Below are positions 25,498 through 34,295 of a stretch of 64,000 nucleotides of DNA, piece after piece. The notes beneath the pieces were generated by a model, which ran no database searches, was not told where the DNA came from, and saw only the letters and a list, made by a program, of their open reading frames with translations. Source of the stretch: Chelatococcus reniformis (GTDB lineage Bacteria > Pseudomonadota > Alphaproteobacteria > Rhizobiales > Beijerinckiaceae). Position numbers and translations under genes: made by a program. Numbering within the stretch: position 1 is the stretch's first letter; each line of letters begins with the position of its first letter. The stretch spans positions 65,935-129,934 of the forward strand of contig NZ_BMGG01000012.1 in the NCBI RefSeq assembly GCF_014640075.1, given 5' to 3'.

Positions 25498-26727
25498 ATG
25501 CTCACACGTTACGTGTTCAGGCCGATGACGTGCGCTCTGCTGGGCTGCACGATGAGCGTCGGCGCCGCACAGGCCCAACTGTCGAACGATGTCGTCAAGA
25601 TCGGCGTCCTCACGGATTTGGGCGGCACCTATGCCGCCGCGACCGGTCCCGGCTCCGTCGTCGCCGTCAAGATGGCCGTCGAGGACTTCGGTAGCAAGGT
25701 GCTCGGCAAGCCGATCGAGGTAATCGCCGGCGATCATCAGGGAAAGCCCGACATCGGCGTGGCCCTCGCCCGCCGATGGATCGATGTCGACAAGGTGGAC
25801 GCCATCGCCGACGTGCCGGGTTCCAACGTTGCCCTGGCAGTTCAGCACCTCACGCGCGAGAAGAACATCGCGCTGCTGATCAGCGGGTCGGGCACCACGG
25901 AGCTGATCGGCAAGTCCTGCTCGCCGACGACCGTCCTTTACGTGTTCGATACCTATTCACTTGCGAAGACCTCCGCGAAGGCAGCGGTCGATGCGCTGGG
26001 CAAGTCGTTCTTCTTCATCACGCTCGACTCCGCCTTCGGCACCGCCATCGAATCGTCGTTGACGAAACTCATCACGGAGGCGGGCGGCAAGGTCATCGGA
26101 ACTGTCAAGCACCCTGTCGGAATGTTGGACTTTTCGTCGATGGTGCTGCAGGCGCAGTCGTCGATGGCCGACGTCGTCGTGCTGGCCAACGGGGCCGGCG
26201 ACGCGTCCAACGCGTTGAAGACGGCGAGCGAGTACGGCGTGAAGCAGAACGTCATGGCCATGATCTTCCTCGACACGGACGTTCATGCCGCGGGCCTGAA
26301 CGTCGCCAAGGGGCTCGTCGTACCAACGCCGTTCTACAGGTCCCGCACGGAGACAAGTGCCGCGTGGAGCAGGCGCTATTTCGAGCGGATGGGCACCATG
26401 CCCAACTTCTCGCATGCGGGAGCCTATTCCTACACCCTCAACTACCTGAAGGCGATCGAGGCGGCCGGGACCGACGATTCGCTGGCGGTCGTCGCCAGGA
26501 TGAAACAGACCCCCATCGACGACATGTTCGCGAAGGGACAAATACGGGCCGACGGCAAATTCGTCTTCGATCAATATCTCGTCCGCGTCAAATCCCCCGC
26601 CGAATCGCAAGGCCCCTGGGACTACTTCAAGCTCATCGAAACGGTGCCGGGGGATATTGCCAACCCGCCGCTGGAGCAAGGCGGCTGCCCGCTGGCCGGC
26701 GGGCAGGCCGCCTCGGTCTCCAGGTAG
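25498..26727 (+). CDS. Orphan ABC transporter solute-binding protein (HAAT type)
   Basis: A 409-residue periplasmic binding protein with signal peptide (MTCALLGCTMSVGAAQA) and then LSNDVVKIGVLTDLGGTYAA. It is a paralogue of the SBP at 22448-23659, with which it shares its opening and many internal blocks. The ATG at 25498 is preceded by GGGGAGGAAGGG. A hairpin follows the stop (26743-26761), which could protect the mRNA for this abundant periplasmic protein. The downstream acyl-CoA ligase and SDR suggest that the bound compound is activated to a CoA ester after uptake. No transporter membrane genes are adjacent. Confidence 0.92.
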   Translation: MLTRYVFRPMTCALLGCTMSVGAAQAQLSNDVVKIGVLTDLGGTYAAATGPGSVVAVKMAVEDFGSKVLGKPIEVIAGDHQGKPDIGVALARRWIDVDKVDAIADVPGSNVALAVQHLTREKNIALLISGSGTTELIGKSCSPTTVLYVFDTYSLAKTSAKAAVDALGKSFFFITLDSAFGTAIESSLTKLITEAGGKVIGTVKHPVGMLDFSSMVLQAQSSMADVVVLANGAGDASNALKTASEYGVKQNVMAMIFLDTDVHAAGLNVAKGLVVPTPFYRSRTETSAAWSRRYFERMGTMPNFSHAGAYSYTLNYLKAIEAAGTDDSLAVVARMKQTPIDDMFAKGQIRADGKFVFDQYLVRVKSPAESQGPWDYFKLIETVPGDIANPPLEQGGCPLAGGQAASVSR

Positions 26728-26742
26728 GCGACCGACGTCGCA

Positions 26743-26761
26743 GAGCGGGCGCAACCCGCTC
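26743..26761 (+). other. Intercistronic hairpin after the SBP gene
   Basis: GAGCGGG and CCCGCTC pair as a perfect 7-bp stem around a 5-nt loop, 15 bp after the SBP stop and 86 bp before the ligase start. A second G+C-rich stem follows near 26772. There is no U-tract, so processing or stabilisation is more likely than termination. Confidence 0.45.
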
Positions 26762-26847
26762 CCCGCATCCTGCGCCGGCGTCCTCGCCGCCGGCCGTACA
26801 CCATGCGCAACCGACCGGAAGACCGGCGCAGTGTCAGGGAGGCGATC

Positions 26848-28413
26848 ATGGCGCGCTGTACCTACGATTGGATTCGTCACCACCGCCAGATCATTCCGGG
26901 CAAGCTTGCTCTGATCGATCTGCACTCCAGCCGATCATATACCTACGCGGCGCTGGACGAACGCATCGACGCGTTGACGCGTTTTCTCGAACAGCGCTTT
27001 ACGATCGCCCGGGACGACACGGTCGCGGTGCTTTGCCACAATTCGACCGACGTGCTGGAGGTGCAGTTCGCTTGCCGGCGGCTGCCGGCCCGGTTCCTTC
27101 CGCTGAATTGGCGGCTGACCGCGGCCGAGCTCGAATACATCATGCGCGATGCAGGTGTGTCGGTGCTCTTCGTTGGACCGGAGTTCGAGGCCGTCGGACG
27201 AGAAGCCGCGCATGCCGCCGGGGTGCCCCACGTCCTGACGGTTCGTGACGGCGCCGACAGCGACTACGAGCAAGGCATTGCCCGGCACAGGGCCGGCGCT
27301 CCCCGAGCGATTCCCGAGCTCTCGGAGGAGACCGTCTGGACCGTCATGTATACGTCCGGAACGACGGGACACCCGAAGGGCGCGCTGATCACCTACGGCA
27401 TGGTCGATTGCCTGGTGGCGCATCTGGTGGCGAAGGTGGGGCTGTCGACGGACACTGTCAGTCTGACCGTGCTGCCGATGTTCCATATCAGCGGACTCAA
27501 TACCTACGTCAACCCGGTGCTCTGCCTCGGCGGCACCAACTTCGTCATGCGAACATTTGACGCCAGCCAGTGCCTCCGGCTGATCGCCGACCCCGAAGCC
27601 GGCCTCTCACACTTCATGGGCGTGCCGACGCACTTCCTGTTCATGTCGGAGCTGCCGCAGTTCCAGGCTGCCCGCTTCGACCACCTCGTCAGCGTCATCT
27701 CGGGAGGCCAGGCGGTGCCTATCCCGATGGTCGATCTGTTCGCGTCGAAAGGGATGCGGCTACAGCAGGGCTGGGGCATGACGGAGGCCTGCTCGCTCAT
27801 CTTGCTGCTCTCGAAGCACGACATCGAGACGAAGCGCGGCTCGGTCGGGCTGCCCGTCATGAATGTCGACATCCGCATCGTCGACGCGCAGTTCAACGAC
27901 GTCACGCCGGGCGAGGTCGGCGAGCTGCTCGTGCGTGGGCCGCAGATCTCGCCAGGCTACCTCAATAATCCGGCAGCAAACGCAAGCCAGTGGCACGAGG
28001 GCTGGTTCCGGACCGGCGATGCCTTTCGTATCGATGAAGACGGATATTACTATATCGTCGACCGCTGGAAGGACATGTACATCTCGGGCGGCGAGAACGT
28101 CTATCCCGCCGAGGTCGAGCGGGTCATCGTCGAGCTCGACCAGGTTCTCGAGGTGGCCGTCGTAGGCATTCCGAACGACCGGTGGGGAGAGGTCGGCCGC
28201 GCCTTCATCGCCCTCAGGAATGGGGCGCCCGAGATCGGTCCCGGCGCGGTGATCGACCACTGCCGGACCAAGCTTGCCCGCTACAAGGTTCCGGCGGAGG
28301 TCGTGTTCGTCCGCGACCTGCCCCACACGCCCTCGGGGAAAATCCAGAAGCACGTCCTGCCCCGCACGCCGCTCGCGCCGGCCCCGGCTGGCCAATCGGT
28401 GGAGTTCAGCTGA
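26848..28413 (+). CDS. Acyl-CoA synthetase / AMP-dependent CoA ligase
   Basis: A 521-residue ANL-superfamily ligase that activates a carboxylate with ATP and CoA. The P-loop-like motif is YTSGTTGHPKGALI near residue 185. The A5 motif GWGMTEAC is near 310, the hinge GWFRTGDAFRIDEDGYYYIV near 390, GGENVYPAEVERVI near 420, and the catalytic-Lys region PHTPSGKIQK near 495. The start at 26848 is preceded by AGGGAGG; an in-frame ATG at 26803 has no such site. It lies 120 bp after the SBP and overlaps the next SDR by one base (TGATG). The substrate may be a small aromatic or alicyclic acid. Confidence 0.94.
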   Translation: MARCTYDWIRHHRQIIPGKLALIDLHSSRSYTYAALDERIDALTRFLEQRFTIARDDTVAVLCHNSTDVLEVQFACRRLPARFLPLNWRLTAAELEYIMRDAGVSVLFVGPEFEAVGREAAHAAGVPHVLTVRDGADSDYEQGIARHRAGAPRAIPELSEETVWTVMYTSGTTGHPKGALITYGMVDCLVAHLVAKVGLSTDTVSLTVLPMFHISGLNTYVNPVLCLGGTNFVMRTFDASQCLRLIADPEAGLSHFMGVPTHFLFMSELPQFQAARFDHLVSVISGGQAVPIPMVDLFASKGMRLQQGWGMTEACSLILLLSKHDIETKRGSVGLPVMNVDIRIVDAQFNDVTPGEVGELLVRGPQISPGYLNNPAANASQWHEGWFRTGDAFRIDEDGYYYIVDRWKDMYISGGENVYPAEVERVIVELDQVLEVAVVGIPNDRWGEVGRAFIALRNGAPEIGPGAVIDHCRTKLARYKVPAEVVFVRDLPHTPSGKIQKHVLPRTPLAPAPAGQSVEFS

Positions 28414-29252
28414 TGCCGACGTATGGACGCCTCGGGGCGCGGGTCGCTCTCGTCACCGGCGCCGCTCGCGGCATCGGCCGCGCGACGGCGCTCAAGCTGG
28501 CGGACGAAGGCGCTCATGTGGTGCTCAACGATGTCGACGCCGAGCCGCTCGCGGCGACCGCCCGGGCGGTCCGCGATCAAGGCGGCCAGGCCACGATCCT
28601 GGCGGCGGACGTGACCGAGCCGGACTTCGGCGAACGCTTCGTGGCCGCGGCGATGGGGGCATGCGGGCGCATCGACATCATCGTCGCGAACGCCGGGTAC
28701 GGTTGGAATGCGCGGCTCGACCGTCAGACCGACGAGCAGTGGGCGGTGATGATCGACACGCACGCGACCTCGTCGTTCCGGCTCGTCCGGGCGGCGCTGC
28801 CTCACCTGCGCGGTGAGGATCAGGTGACAGCCGCCACAGGCAAGCCAACGCACCGGAAGGTGGTCTTCGTCTCGTCCGTCGCAGCGGTCTACGGCGCTCC
28901 CCGGATGGCCAGCTACGCGGCAGCCAAAGGCGCGCTCGGCGGCCTCACACGGAGCCTCGCCCAGGAGCTCGGGCCGTTCGCCATCAATGTCAATGCGGTT
29001 GCCTTCGGCTTCACGGACACACGGCTGACGCGTCCGGTGGGCCCGGGCGAGACGGGCGAGGTCGAAGTCGGCGGCCGCGCGCAGAAGCTCGGTTACAAGG
29101 CCGAAGGGCGCGACGAGCCCATCGGCCGCATCCCGCTCGGCCGTCCCGGAACGGCGGAGGAAGCCGCCGGAGCCATATGGTTTCTCTGCTTACCCGAATC
29201 CGACTACGTGACGGGCCAGACGCTCGTCGCCAGCGGCGGCCTCTATATCTGA
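28413..29252 (+). CDS. SDR family oxidoreductase, coupled to the CoA ligase
   Basis: A short-chain dehydrogenase of 279 residues. The cofactor loop is TGAARGIGRATALKLADEG near residue 17, ANAGYGWNARLDRQTDEQW near 90, the catalytic Ser in FVSSVAAVYG, Tyr/Lys in ASYAAAKGALGG, and the end SDYVTGQTLVASGGLYI. An insertion (GPGETGEVEVGGRAQKLGYK) gives it a longer C-terminal loop. Its C-terminal CLPESDY and overall plan are shared with the SDR at 42004-42828, so the two are paralogues in two CoA-related gene groups. TGATG overlap with the ligase stop shows translational coupling. It probably acts on a hydroxyacyl-CoA. Confidence 0.92.
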   Translation: MPTYGRLGARVALVTGAARGIGRATALKLADEGAHVVLNDVDAEPLAATARAVRDQGGQATILAADVTEPDFGERFVAAAMGACGRIDIIVANAGYGWNARLDRQTDEQWAVMIDTHATSSFRLVRAALPHLRGEDQVTAATGKPTHRKVVFVSSVAAVYGAPRMASYAAAKGALGGLTRSLAQELGPFAINVNAVAFGFTDTRLTRPVGPGETGEVEVGGRAQKLGYKAEGRDEPIGRIPLGRPGTAEEAAGAIWFLCLPESDYVTGQTLVASGGLYI

Positions 29253-29307
29253 ACCTGAGCGCGGTGCCGCCGCCGGTCGACGCAGGCGGCGGCTCGCGGA
29301 GCCCCGG

Positions 29308-30204
29308 TCACCGCTTGCCGGCCACGGCGCCCGGATTGGCAAGCCCTTCCGCCAGGCTGCGCGGATCGCGCAGCCCCCACCGGCCTCGCTCGACGGTGGA
29401 GAAGAAGCGCTGCACCTCTTCGTTGAAGGCGGCCGGTTCCTCCAGATTGATGGCATGGCCGGACCTGGGAAGCATCCACAGACCCGCGGACGGAATCGTA
29501 CGCTTCAGGAACAAGTTGACGTCCAGACATGGTTCGTCCTCGTCGCCGACCGCGAGCAGGATGGGCGTTGTCAACCGGTCCAGCTGTTCCTCAAGATCAT
29601 AGAGCGATGGGCGAATCGCCTGGTAGTTGCGCAGCGTGAGCGCCGAACCCTGGGCGGAATGCTCACTCAGATGCCGGACGAACTCTTGCCAGCCGCGAGG
29701 ATCCTTGTTCTGCAGCTGGATGCGCGTGGCTCCCAGCCCGACCGCAGGGGCGACGGCGGCCGATCCCGCCTCCAGGAACTGCCCGGCCATGGCCTCCGCG
29801 TGGGCCTTGAAGGAGGCGCGGTGCTCGCGCGCGGCGCCCGAGCCGCAGCCCGCCACGACAATGGCGCTCGCCAAGCCTGGGTGCCGCAGGCCGAACTGCA
29901 AGGCAGCATACGCGCCCATGCTCAATCCGACGATGTGAGCCTTCTCTACCCCGATATGGCGCGCCACGGCGGCGATATCATCGGCCGAATGGATATAGCT
30001 GTACGAATCCTCAGCGCTCGGCACATCGGAAGGCGGGTATCCGCGCGCATTGAAAGCTATGCATCGATACTCCCGTGAGAAAAAACGAAGTTGTGCTTCC
30101 CATTCACGCAGATCCGATCCGAACTCATGGACGAATATGATCGGATGTCCGGTGCCGACTTCCTCGTAGTAGAGCCGGACTGCTCCTGACTGGGCATAAG
30201 GCAT
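29308..30204 (-). CDS. Alpha/beta-fold hydrolase
   Basis: A 298-residue alpha/beta hydrolase. The nucleophile elbow is GLSMG (Ser in IVGLSMGAYAALQFG) near residue 95. The oxyanion-region motif is FVHEFGSDLREWEAQL, in which HEFG replaces the usual HGxG. The catalytic His is in LPRSGHAINLEEPAAF, and the acid is probably in LLAVGDEDEPC. It may open a lactone or cleave a C-C bond, as MhpC/enol-lactonase relatives do. The ATG at 30204 with GGGAGAG upstream is preferred to a GTG 12 bp earlier. It is convergent with the SDR and lies downstream of the TetR gene. Confidence 0.9.
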   Translation of the reverse strand: MPYAQSGAVRLYYEEVGTGHPIIFVHEFGSDLREWEAQLRFFSREYRCIAFNARGYPPSDVPSAEDSYSYIHSADDIAAVARHIGVEKAHIVGLSMGAYAALQFGLRHPGLASAIVVAGCGSGAAREHRASFKAHAEAMAGQFLEAGSAAVAPAVGLGATRIQLQNKDPRGWQEFVRHLSEHSAQGSALTLRNYQAIRPSLYDLEEQLDRLTTPILLAVGDEDEPCLDVNLFLKRTIPSAGLWMLPRSGHAINLEEPAAFNEEVQRFFSTVERGRWGLRDPRSLAEGLANPGAVAGKR

Positions 30205-30371
30205 CGTCTCTCCCACCGGTCTTGCTTCTGGCTACGACCGCCGTCTCGACCTTTGACGAGAGCAGTGTCGTCGCCGACAAGCGACGATGTCAACGGCATG
30301 CCACACTTGCAAAATCGTCGACCAACCGGACAACCCCACGCCTCTGCCGGGCGCCTTGGCCGCGGCCTCGT

Positions 30372-30977
30372 TCAGGATGCCCGCACCATTCGTTGCACCA
30401 GCCGCGCCGTCGTCTCGGCGAGGGCCTGCGCCGACAGCTTTCGTCCGGGCTTGAACCAGGAATAGGTGAAGTTGATCATACCTGAGATCAGCCGGGCGGT
30501 CGTCTGGGTATCATCGACCTGGAAGAGGCCTTTGCTTTGCCCCTCGTCCAGGATGCCGGACAGAATTTGGTCGAAGGCGCGGCGGCGGCGGTTGATCTCG
30601 GCGATATGCGCGGGCTCCAGATTCTTCTCTTCCCGGATGAAGATCGCGACGGACATCTTCTCCTGCGTAATGACGCGTGCGAAGCCGCGAATGAGTTCGT
30701 CGAGCTGCTTGCCCGGTTCTCCTTCCGATCTCGATATGCGCTCTGCCATCTCGAGCGCCAGCGCGCTTCCCGCTTGGCAGACGATGAACAGGATTTCGGA
30801 CTTGCTGTCGAAATATGAGTAGATGAATTGCTTTGTCGTCTTCAGTTCGGCGGCGATCGCATCAACGGTCGTGCTGTCGTAACCATGCTGGTAGAATAGC
30901 TTTTCTGCCGCTTTGACGATGCGATCGCGCTTGAAAGCGATCACCTCGTCTCTCAACTTCGTCACTCTCCTTGCCAT
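30372..30977 (-). CDS. TetR family transcriptional regulator
   Basis: A 201-residue TetR-type regulator. The helix-turn-helix is at residues 15-65 (TVDAIAAELKTTKQFIYSYF). The effector domain is helical (FIREEKNLEPAHIAEINRRR). The start MARRVTKLRDE at 30977 has AGGCAAGGAG-like context; the longer frame to 31100 lacks similarity. It is on the same strand as, and 167 bp upstream of, the hydrolase gene. It may control the 21.7-30.2 kb island, in which case the ACTGATCAGT palindrome at 24019 is a candidate site. Confidence 0.9.
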   Translation of the reverse strand: MARRVTKLRDEVIAFKRDRIVKAAEKLFYQHGYDSTTVDAIAAELKTTKQFIYSYFDSKSEILFIVCQAGSALALEMAERISRSEGEPGKQLDELIRGFARVITQEKMSVAIFIREEKNLEPAHIAEINRRRRAFDQILSGILDEGQSKGLFQVDDTQTTARLISGMINFTYSWFKPGRKLSAQALAETTARLVQRMVRAS

Positions 30978-31271
30978 CCGCCGAAGTCTCCACGTCCCAA
31001 TCGCAGTCGAATGCCTCGTTCGCTCCTGGCGCGGACCATTCTGGGTTCGAAGGGGTAAGTCAAACCGTGCGATGGGAGGCGATTGCCGCGCCCCTTCCAT
31101 AGGCCTGGGCGACCGACGCCCCGGCGCGCAGTCCGCGAAGTTCCGGCTCCTCCGTTGAAGCGGTGATGACGGCGTGACTGCCGCGCAACGTGTTGATGAA
31201 GCGTCCGGGCAGCGGCGGGCCCGGGCGGACGTTTTTCGGGTTGGCCGCCTGCTAACCAGCCCCCGGCGTCG
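30978..31271. other. Intergenic region without a supported gene
   Basis: 294 bp between the TetR start and the end of the IclR gene. Open frames here have no family features, and no hairpin with a U-tract is seen. It should hold the TetR promoter. Confidence 0.4.
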
Positions 31272-32102
31272 TCACAGCTGTGGCAACTCAGACGTCCGTG
31301 CGGCGATCGCCGAGCCCAGCGAGAGGGCCTGGGACAGCCGGGCGGCGGCGGCGCGCAGGCTCGCGATGCGGGTGGCCATGGCGTCGTTCATGATGCGCGG
31401 GACCGGCCCGACGATGCCGACGCTGTGCAGCACGGCCCCGCTCGCCTGCACGATCGGCACGCCGAGCGCGCCCAGCCCCTCGTCGATCTCGGAGATGCAG
31501 GTGGCATAGCCCTGGACGCGGACGCTCGCGTATTCCGCCCGGATCAGCTCGGGATCGGTGCGGGTCTGCGACGTGAGCCGCGGCAGGGGCTCAGCCAGCG
31601 CCCGCGCGACGAGCGACGGGCTCTGAAACGCCAGGATCACCTTGGCGGTCGCGGCAGCGTGCGGCGGCATCTCGATGCCCGGCTGCACAAATGCGCGCCA
31701 CCTGACCTCCGGCGACACGGTCACGGCCACATGCACGCGGTGGCCGACCAGGCGGCTAACGTAGCAGGTCTCGCCGCGCTCGGCCGCCAGGGCCTCCAGC
31801 TGCGGTCGGACCAGCGCCTCGATCCAGCCGCCGTCGGCGGACATGTGCACCAGCCGCACCAGCCTGTCCGCCAGGCGGAACGTGCGGTTGCGGCCGTCCC
31901 CGCCCTTGATCAGGCCCGAGCGCGCCAGCCCGCCGAGAAGGCGGTGCGCGGTCGTCTTCGGCAACCCCAGCAGCGAGCCGACATCGCTGGCGGTGATGGC
32001 GCCGGGAAAGGCCGCCACCAGCTCCAGAACGGCGATGTAGCGTTCCAACGGGCCGCCCGCTTGGGCCGCATCATCCATGAGGTCTGCTGATTTGCGAGGC
32101 AC
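31272..32102 (-). CDS. IclR family transcriptional regulator of the Liv-Hyu unit
   Basis: A 276-residue IclR regulator. The winged helix-turn-helix is at residues 20-80 (RYIAVLELVAAFPGAITASD, then LLGLPKTTAHRLLGGLARSG). The effector domain has PPHAAATAKVILAFQ and GYATCISEIDEGLGALGVPI, the usual ligand pocket region. It is divergent from the SBP-Liv-aminotransferase-Hyu operon, with 134 bp between starts and a palindrome in that gap. It most likely controls the operon in answer to its substrate or a breakdown product. Confidence 0.93.
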   Translation of the reverse strand: MPRKSADLMDDAAQAGGPLERYIAVLELVAAFPGAITASDVGSLLGLPKTTAHRLLGGLARSGLIKGGDGRNRTFRLADRLVRLVHMSADGGWIEALVRPQLEALAAERGETCYVSRLVGHRVHVAVTVSPEVRWRAFVQPGIEMPPHAAATAKVILAFQSPSLVARALAEPLPRLTSQTRTDPELIRAEYASVRVQGYATCISEIDEGLGALGVPIVQASGAVLHSVGIVGPVPRIMNDAMATRIASLRAAAARLSQALSLGSAIAARTSELPQL

Positions 32103-32153
32103 GGCAATCCCGATGGCGAGTTGACAGAGCCGCGAATGGGCCCCTAACTAAAA

Positions 32154-32164
32154 CCGTTAAACGG
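32154..32164. promoter_or_regulatory. Predicted operator between IclR and the Liv-Hyu operon
   Basis: CCGTTAAACGG is a perfect 11-bp palindrome in the 134-bp divergent intergenic region. It lies in a locally A/T-richer stretch (CTAACTAAAACCGTTAAACG), as expected for a promoter/operator. Confidence 0.5.
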
Positions 32165-32236
32165 AACTTAGTCCCGATTTTCGGTACTAACACGAGCGGC
32201 GCGGCCGCGGCAACACCGGCACCAGGAGCACGCGGC

Positions 32237-33385
32237 ATGAGATTGACACGGCGAACCCTGCTCTCGCTGGCGGCTGCGACGACCGCCCTGTCCATGGCGG
32301 TGCCGCTGCGTGCGGCGGACGCGCCCATCGTCGTCGGCGCCACCGTGCCGACAACCGGCCCGCTGTCGCTGACCGGCAAGCAGTACTTCAATACGCTCAC
32401 CATGGCGGCGGAGGACATCAACGCGGCCGGCGGCATCAACGGCCGCCCGCTCAAGCTGGCGATCGAGGATGCGGGCGCCTCCAACAGCACGGCCGTCAGC
32501 GCCTTCGTCAAGCTGATACAGGATACCAAGCCGCCGTTCGCCTTCATCACCAGCTACTCGACGCAGAACCTGGCGGTGGCGCCGGAGGTTGCGAAGGCGG
32601 CCATCCCGGTCATGTATGCCGGCGGCGCCGACGCGGTGGCCGAGGGCGGCAACAGCTGGATGTTCCGCATCCGGCCCGCCGACAGCGTCACCGCGCGCGC
32701 CATGGTGCAGTTCCTGAAGGCCAAGCTTCGGGCGGCGAAGCCGGGCATCGTCTACATCCAGAACGACTTCGGCCAGGGCGGTGCCCAGGTGGCGGCCAAG
32801 CAGCTGGAGGCGCTCGGCGTGCCGGTGGTGGGCACCGAAGCCTACGGGCAGAACGACAAGGACTTCTCGGCCCAGCTGCTCAGCCTGCGGGCCAAGGGCG
32901 CCGATGTGATCCTCGCCTTCGTCTACCCCGCCGACGGGGCACTGCTGCTTCGCCAGGCCAAGATGCTCGGCCTGAAGATGCCGATCCTGTCGTCTTCGGC
33001 CGCCTTCGTGCCGGCGGCCATGCAGCTCCTCTCCCCCGGTGACCTCGACAACGTCTGGGGGGTCGTCGACGCCTTCGTCGATCCCAGCGCCGGCGAGCGC
33101 ATGAAGGATTTCGCCACCCGCTACAAGACCAAGTTCGGCACCGACGCCGACCCCTATGGGCTCGCCTATTACGACGGGGCGATGCTCATGGCCGACGGCA
33201 TGCGCAAGGTCGGCACCCACCCCAAGGCGCTGCGCGACTGGCTGGCCGCGGTCAAGGGCTGGGACGGCGTCGGCCACGTCTACAGCTTCGACGGCAAGGG
33301 CAACGGCGTCACCGATGTCGCGGTGGTCAAGGCCAAGCCCGGTACCAAGACGCTCGAGCTGCTCGAGCGCGTCAAGCTCGACTGA
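32237..33385 (+). CDS. Branched-chain amino acid-type ABC solute-binding protein
   Basis: A 382-residue periplasmic binding protein (LivJ-like). The signal peptide is RRTLLSLAAATTALSMAVPL, cleaved near LRAA (RR at residues 5-6 may mean Tat use). The mature start VVGATVPTTGPLSLTGKQYF and AAEDINAAGGINGRPLKLAI are hallmarks of the family. It is the first gene of a complete ABC operon with LivH, LivM, LivG and LivF, then an aminotransferase and HyuBA. The substrate is therefore likely an amide, ureido or amino acid rather than plain leucine. It is under the divergent IclR. Confidence 0.94.
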   Translation: MRLTRRTLLSLAAATTALSMAVPLRAADAPIVVGATVPTTGPLSLTGKQYFNTLTMAAEDINAAGGINGRPLKLAIEDAGASNSTAVSAFVKLIQDTKPPFAFITSYSTQNLAVAPEVAKAAIPVMYAGGADAVAEGGNSWMFRIRPADSVTARAMVQFLKAKLRAAKPGIVYIQNDFGQGGAQVAAKQLEALGVPVVGTEAYGQNDKDFSAQLLSLRAKGADVILAFVYPADGALLLRQAKMLGLKMPILSSSAAFVPAAMQLLSPGDLDNVWGVVDAFVDPSAGERMKDFATRYKTKFGTDADPYGLAYYDGAMLMADGMRKVGTHPKALRDWLAAVKGWDGVGHVYSFDGKGNGVTDVAVVKAKPGTKTLELLERVKLD

Positions 33386-33414
33386 CGCCCCCTTCCTCGC
33401 CTTAGCAAAGCCCC

Positions 33415-34290
33415 ATGGCCGATTTCATCCAGCTCCTGATGAACGGGCTCGCGCTCGGCAGCGTCTACGCGCTGGCGGCCATCGGCTTCGTCATCGTCTA
33501 CTCGGCGACCGGCGTCGTGAACTTCGCCGCCGGGCAGTTCGTCATGCTCGGCACGTTCGCGGGCGTCGCCACGCTGGTCAACGGCGGCTGGTCGCTGCCG
33601 GCGGGCTACTTGGGGGCGCTGGCGGCAATGGCGCTGTTCGGGGCGCTGTTCTACGCGGTCGTCTACCTGCCGCTCCGCAACAGCCCGGCGGTCACCATGA
33701 TCATCGGCACGGTGGCCATCGGCATCACGCTTCAGAACGCGGCCCTGCTCGGGTTCGGCTCGTGGCCGTTTCGCCTCGTCTCGCCGTTCGAGGGCATGAC
33801 GGTCGACATCGCCGGCGCGGTGGTGCCGGTGCACGCCATCGCGGTCGTCGTCACCACGGCCGTGCTGATCGGCCTGCTGTGGCTGCTGTTCAACCGCACC
33901 ACGCTCGGCATCGCCATGCGGGCGGTGGCGCAGGACCTGGTCGCCGCCCGGCTGATGGGGCTCAAGGTCGGGGCGCTGCTGGCCTTCACCTGGATCCTGG
34001 CGGCCGTGCTCGCCGGTGTCGCCGGGCTGATGCTCGGGCCGATGTGGTTCGCCGACGTCAATATGGGCGATCCCATCGCCCTCAAGGCCTTCGCCGCGAC
34101 CATCATCGGCGGCTTCGGCAGCCTGCCCGGGGCGATCGCCGGCGGCCTCTTCGTCGGCCTGACCGAGGTCCTCGGCGCCGCTTACGTGTCCTCCGCCTAC
34201 AAGGACCTCATCGCTTTCGGCGCCATGATCCTGTTCCTGCTGCTCCGTCCGCAGGGGGTCTTCGGCGAGCGCATCCAGGATCGGGGGTGA
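33415..34290 (+). CDS. Branched-chain-type ABC transporter permease (LivH-like)
   Basis: A 291-residue inner-membrane permease with about eight hydrophobic segments. It opens with DFIQLLMNGLALGSVYALAA, typical of LivH, and contains NFAAGQFVMLGTFAG and AFAATIIGGFGSLPGAIAGG, the EAA-like cytoplasmic loop region. It is 29 bp after the SBP gene and 5 bp before LivM. It forms the translocation pore with LivM. Confidence 0.95.
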   Translation: MADFIQLLMNGLALGSVYALAAIGFVIVYSATGVVNFAAGQFVMLGTFAGVATLVNGGWSLPAGYLGALAAMALFGALFYAVVYLPLRNSPAVTMIIGTVAIGITLQNAALLGFGSWPFRLVSPFEGMTVDIAGAVVPVHAIAVVVTTAVLIGLLWLLFNRTTLGIAMRAVAQDLVAARLMGLKVGALLAFTWILAAVLAGVAGLMLGPMWFADVNMGDPIALKAFAATIIGGFGSLPGAIAGGLFVGLTEVLGAAYVSSAYKDLIAFGAMILFLLLRPQGVFGERIQDRG

Positions 34291-34295
34291 CGGCC

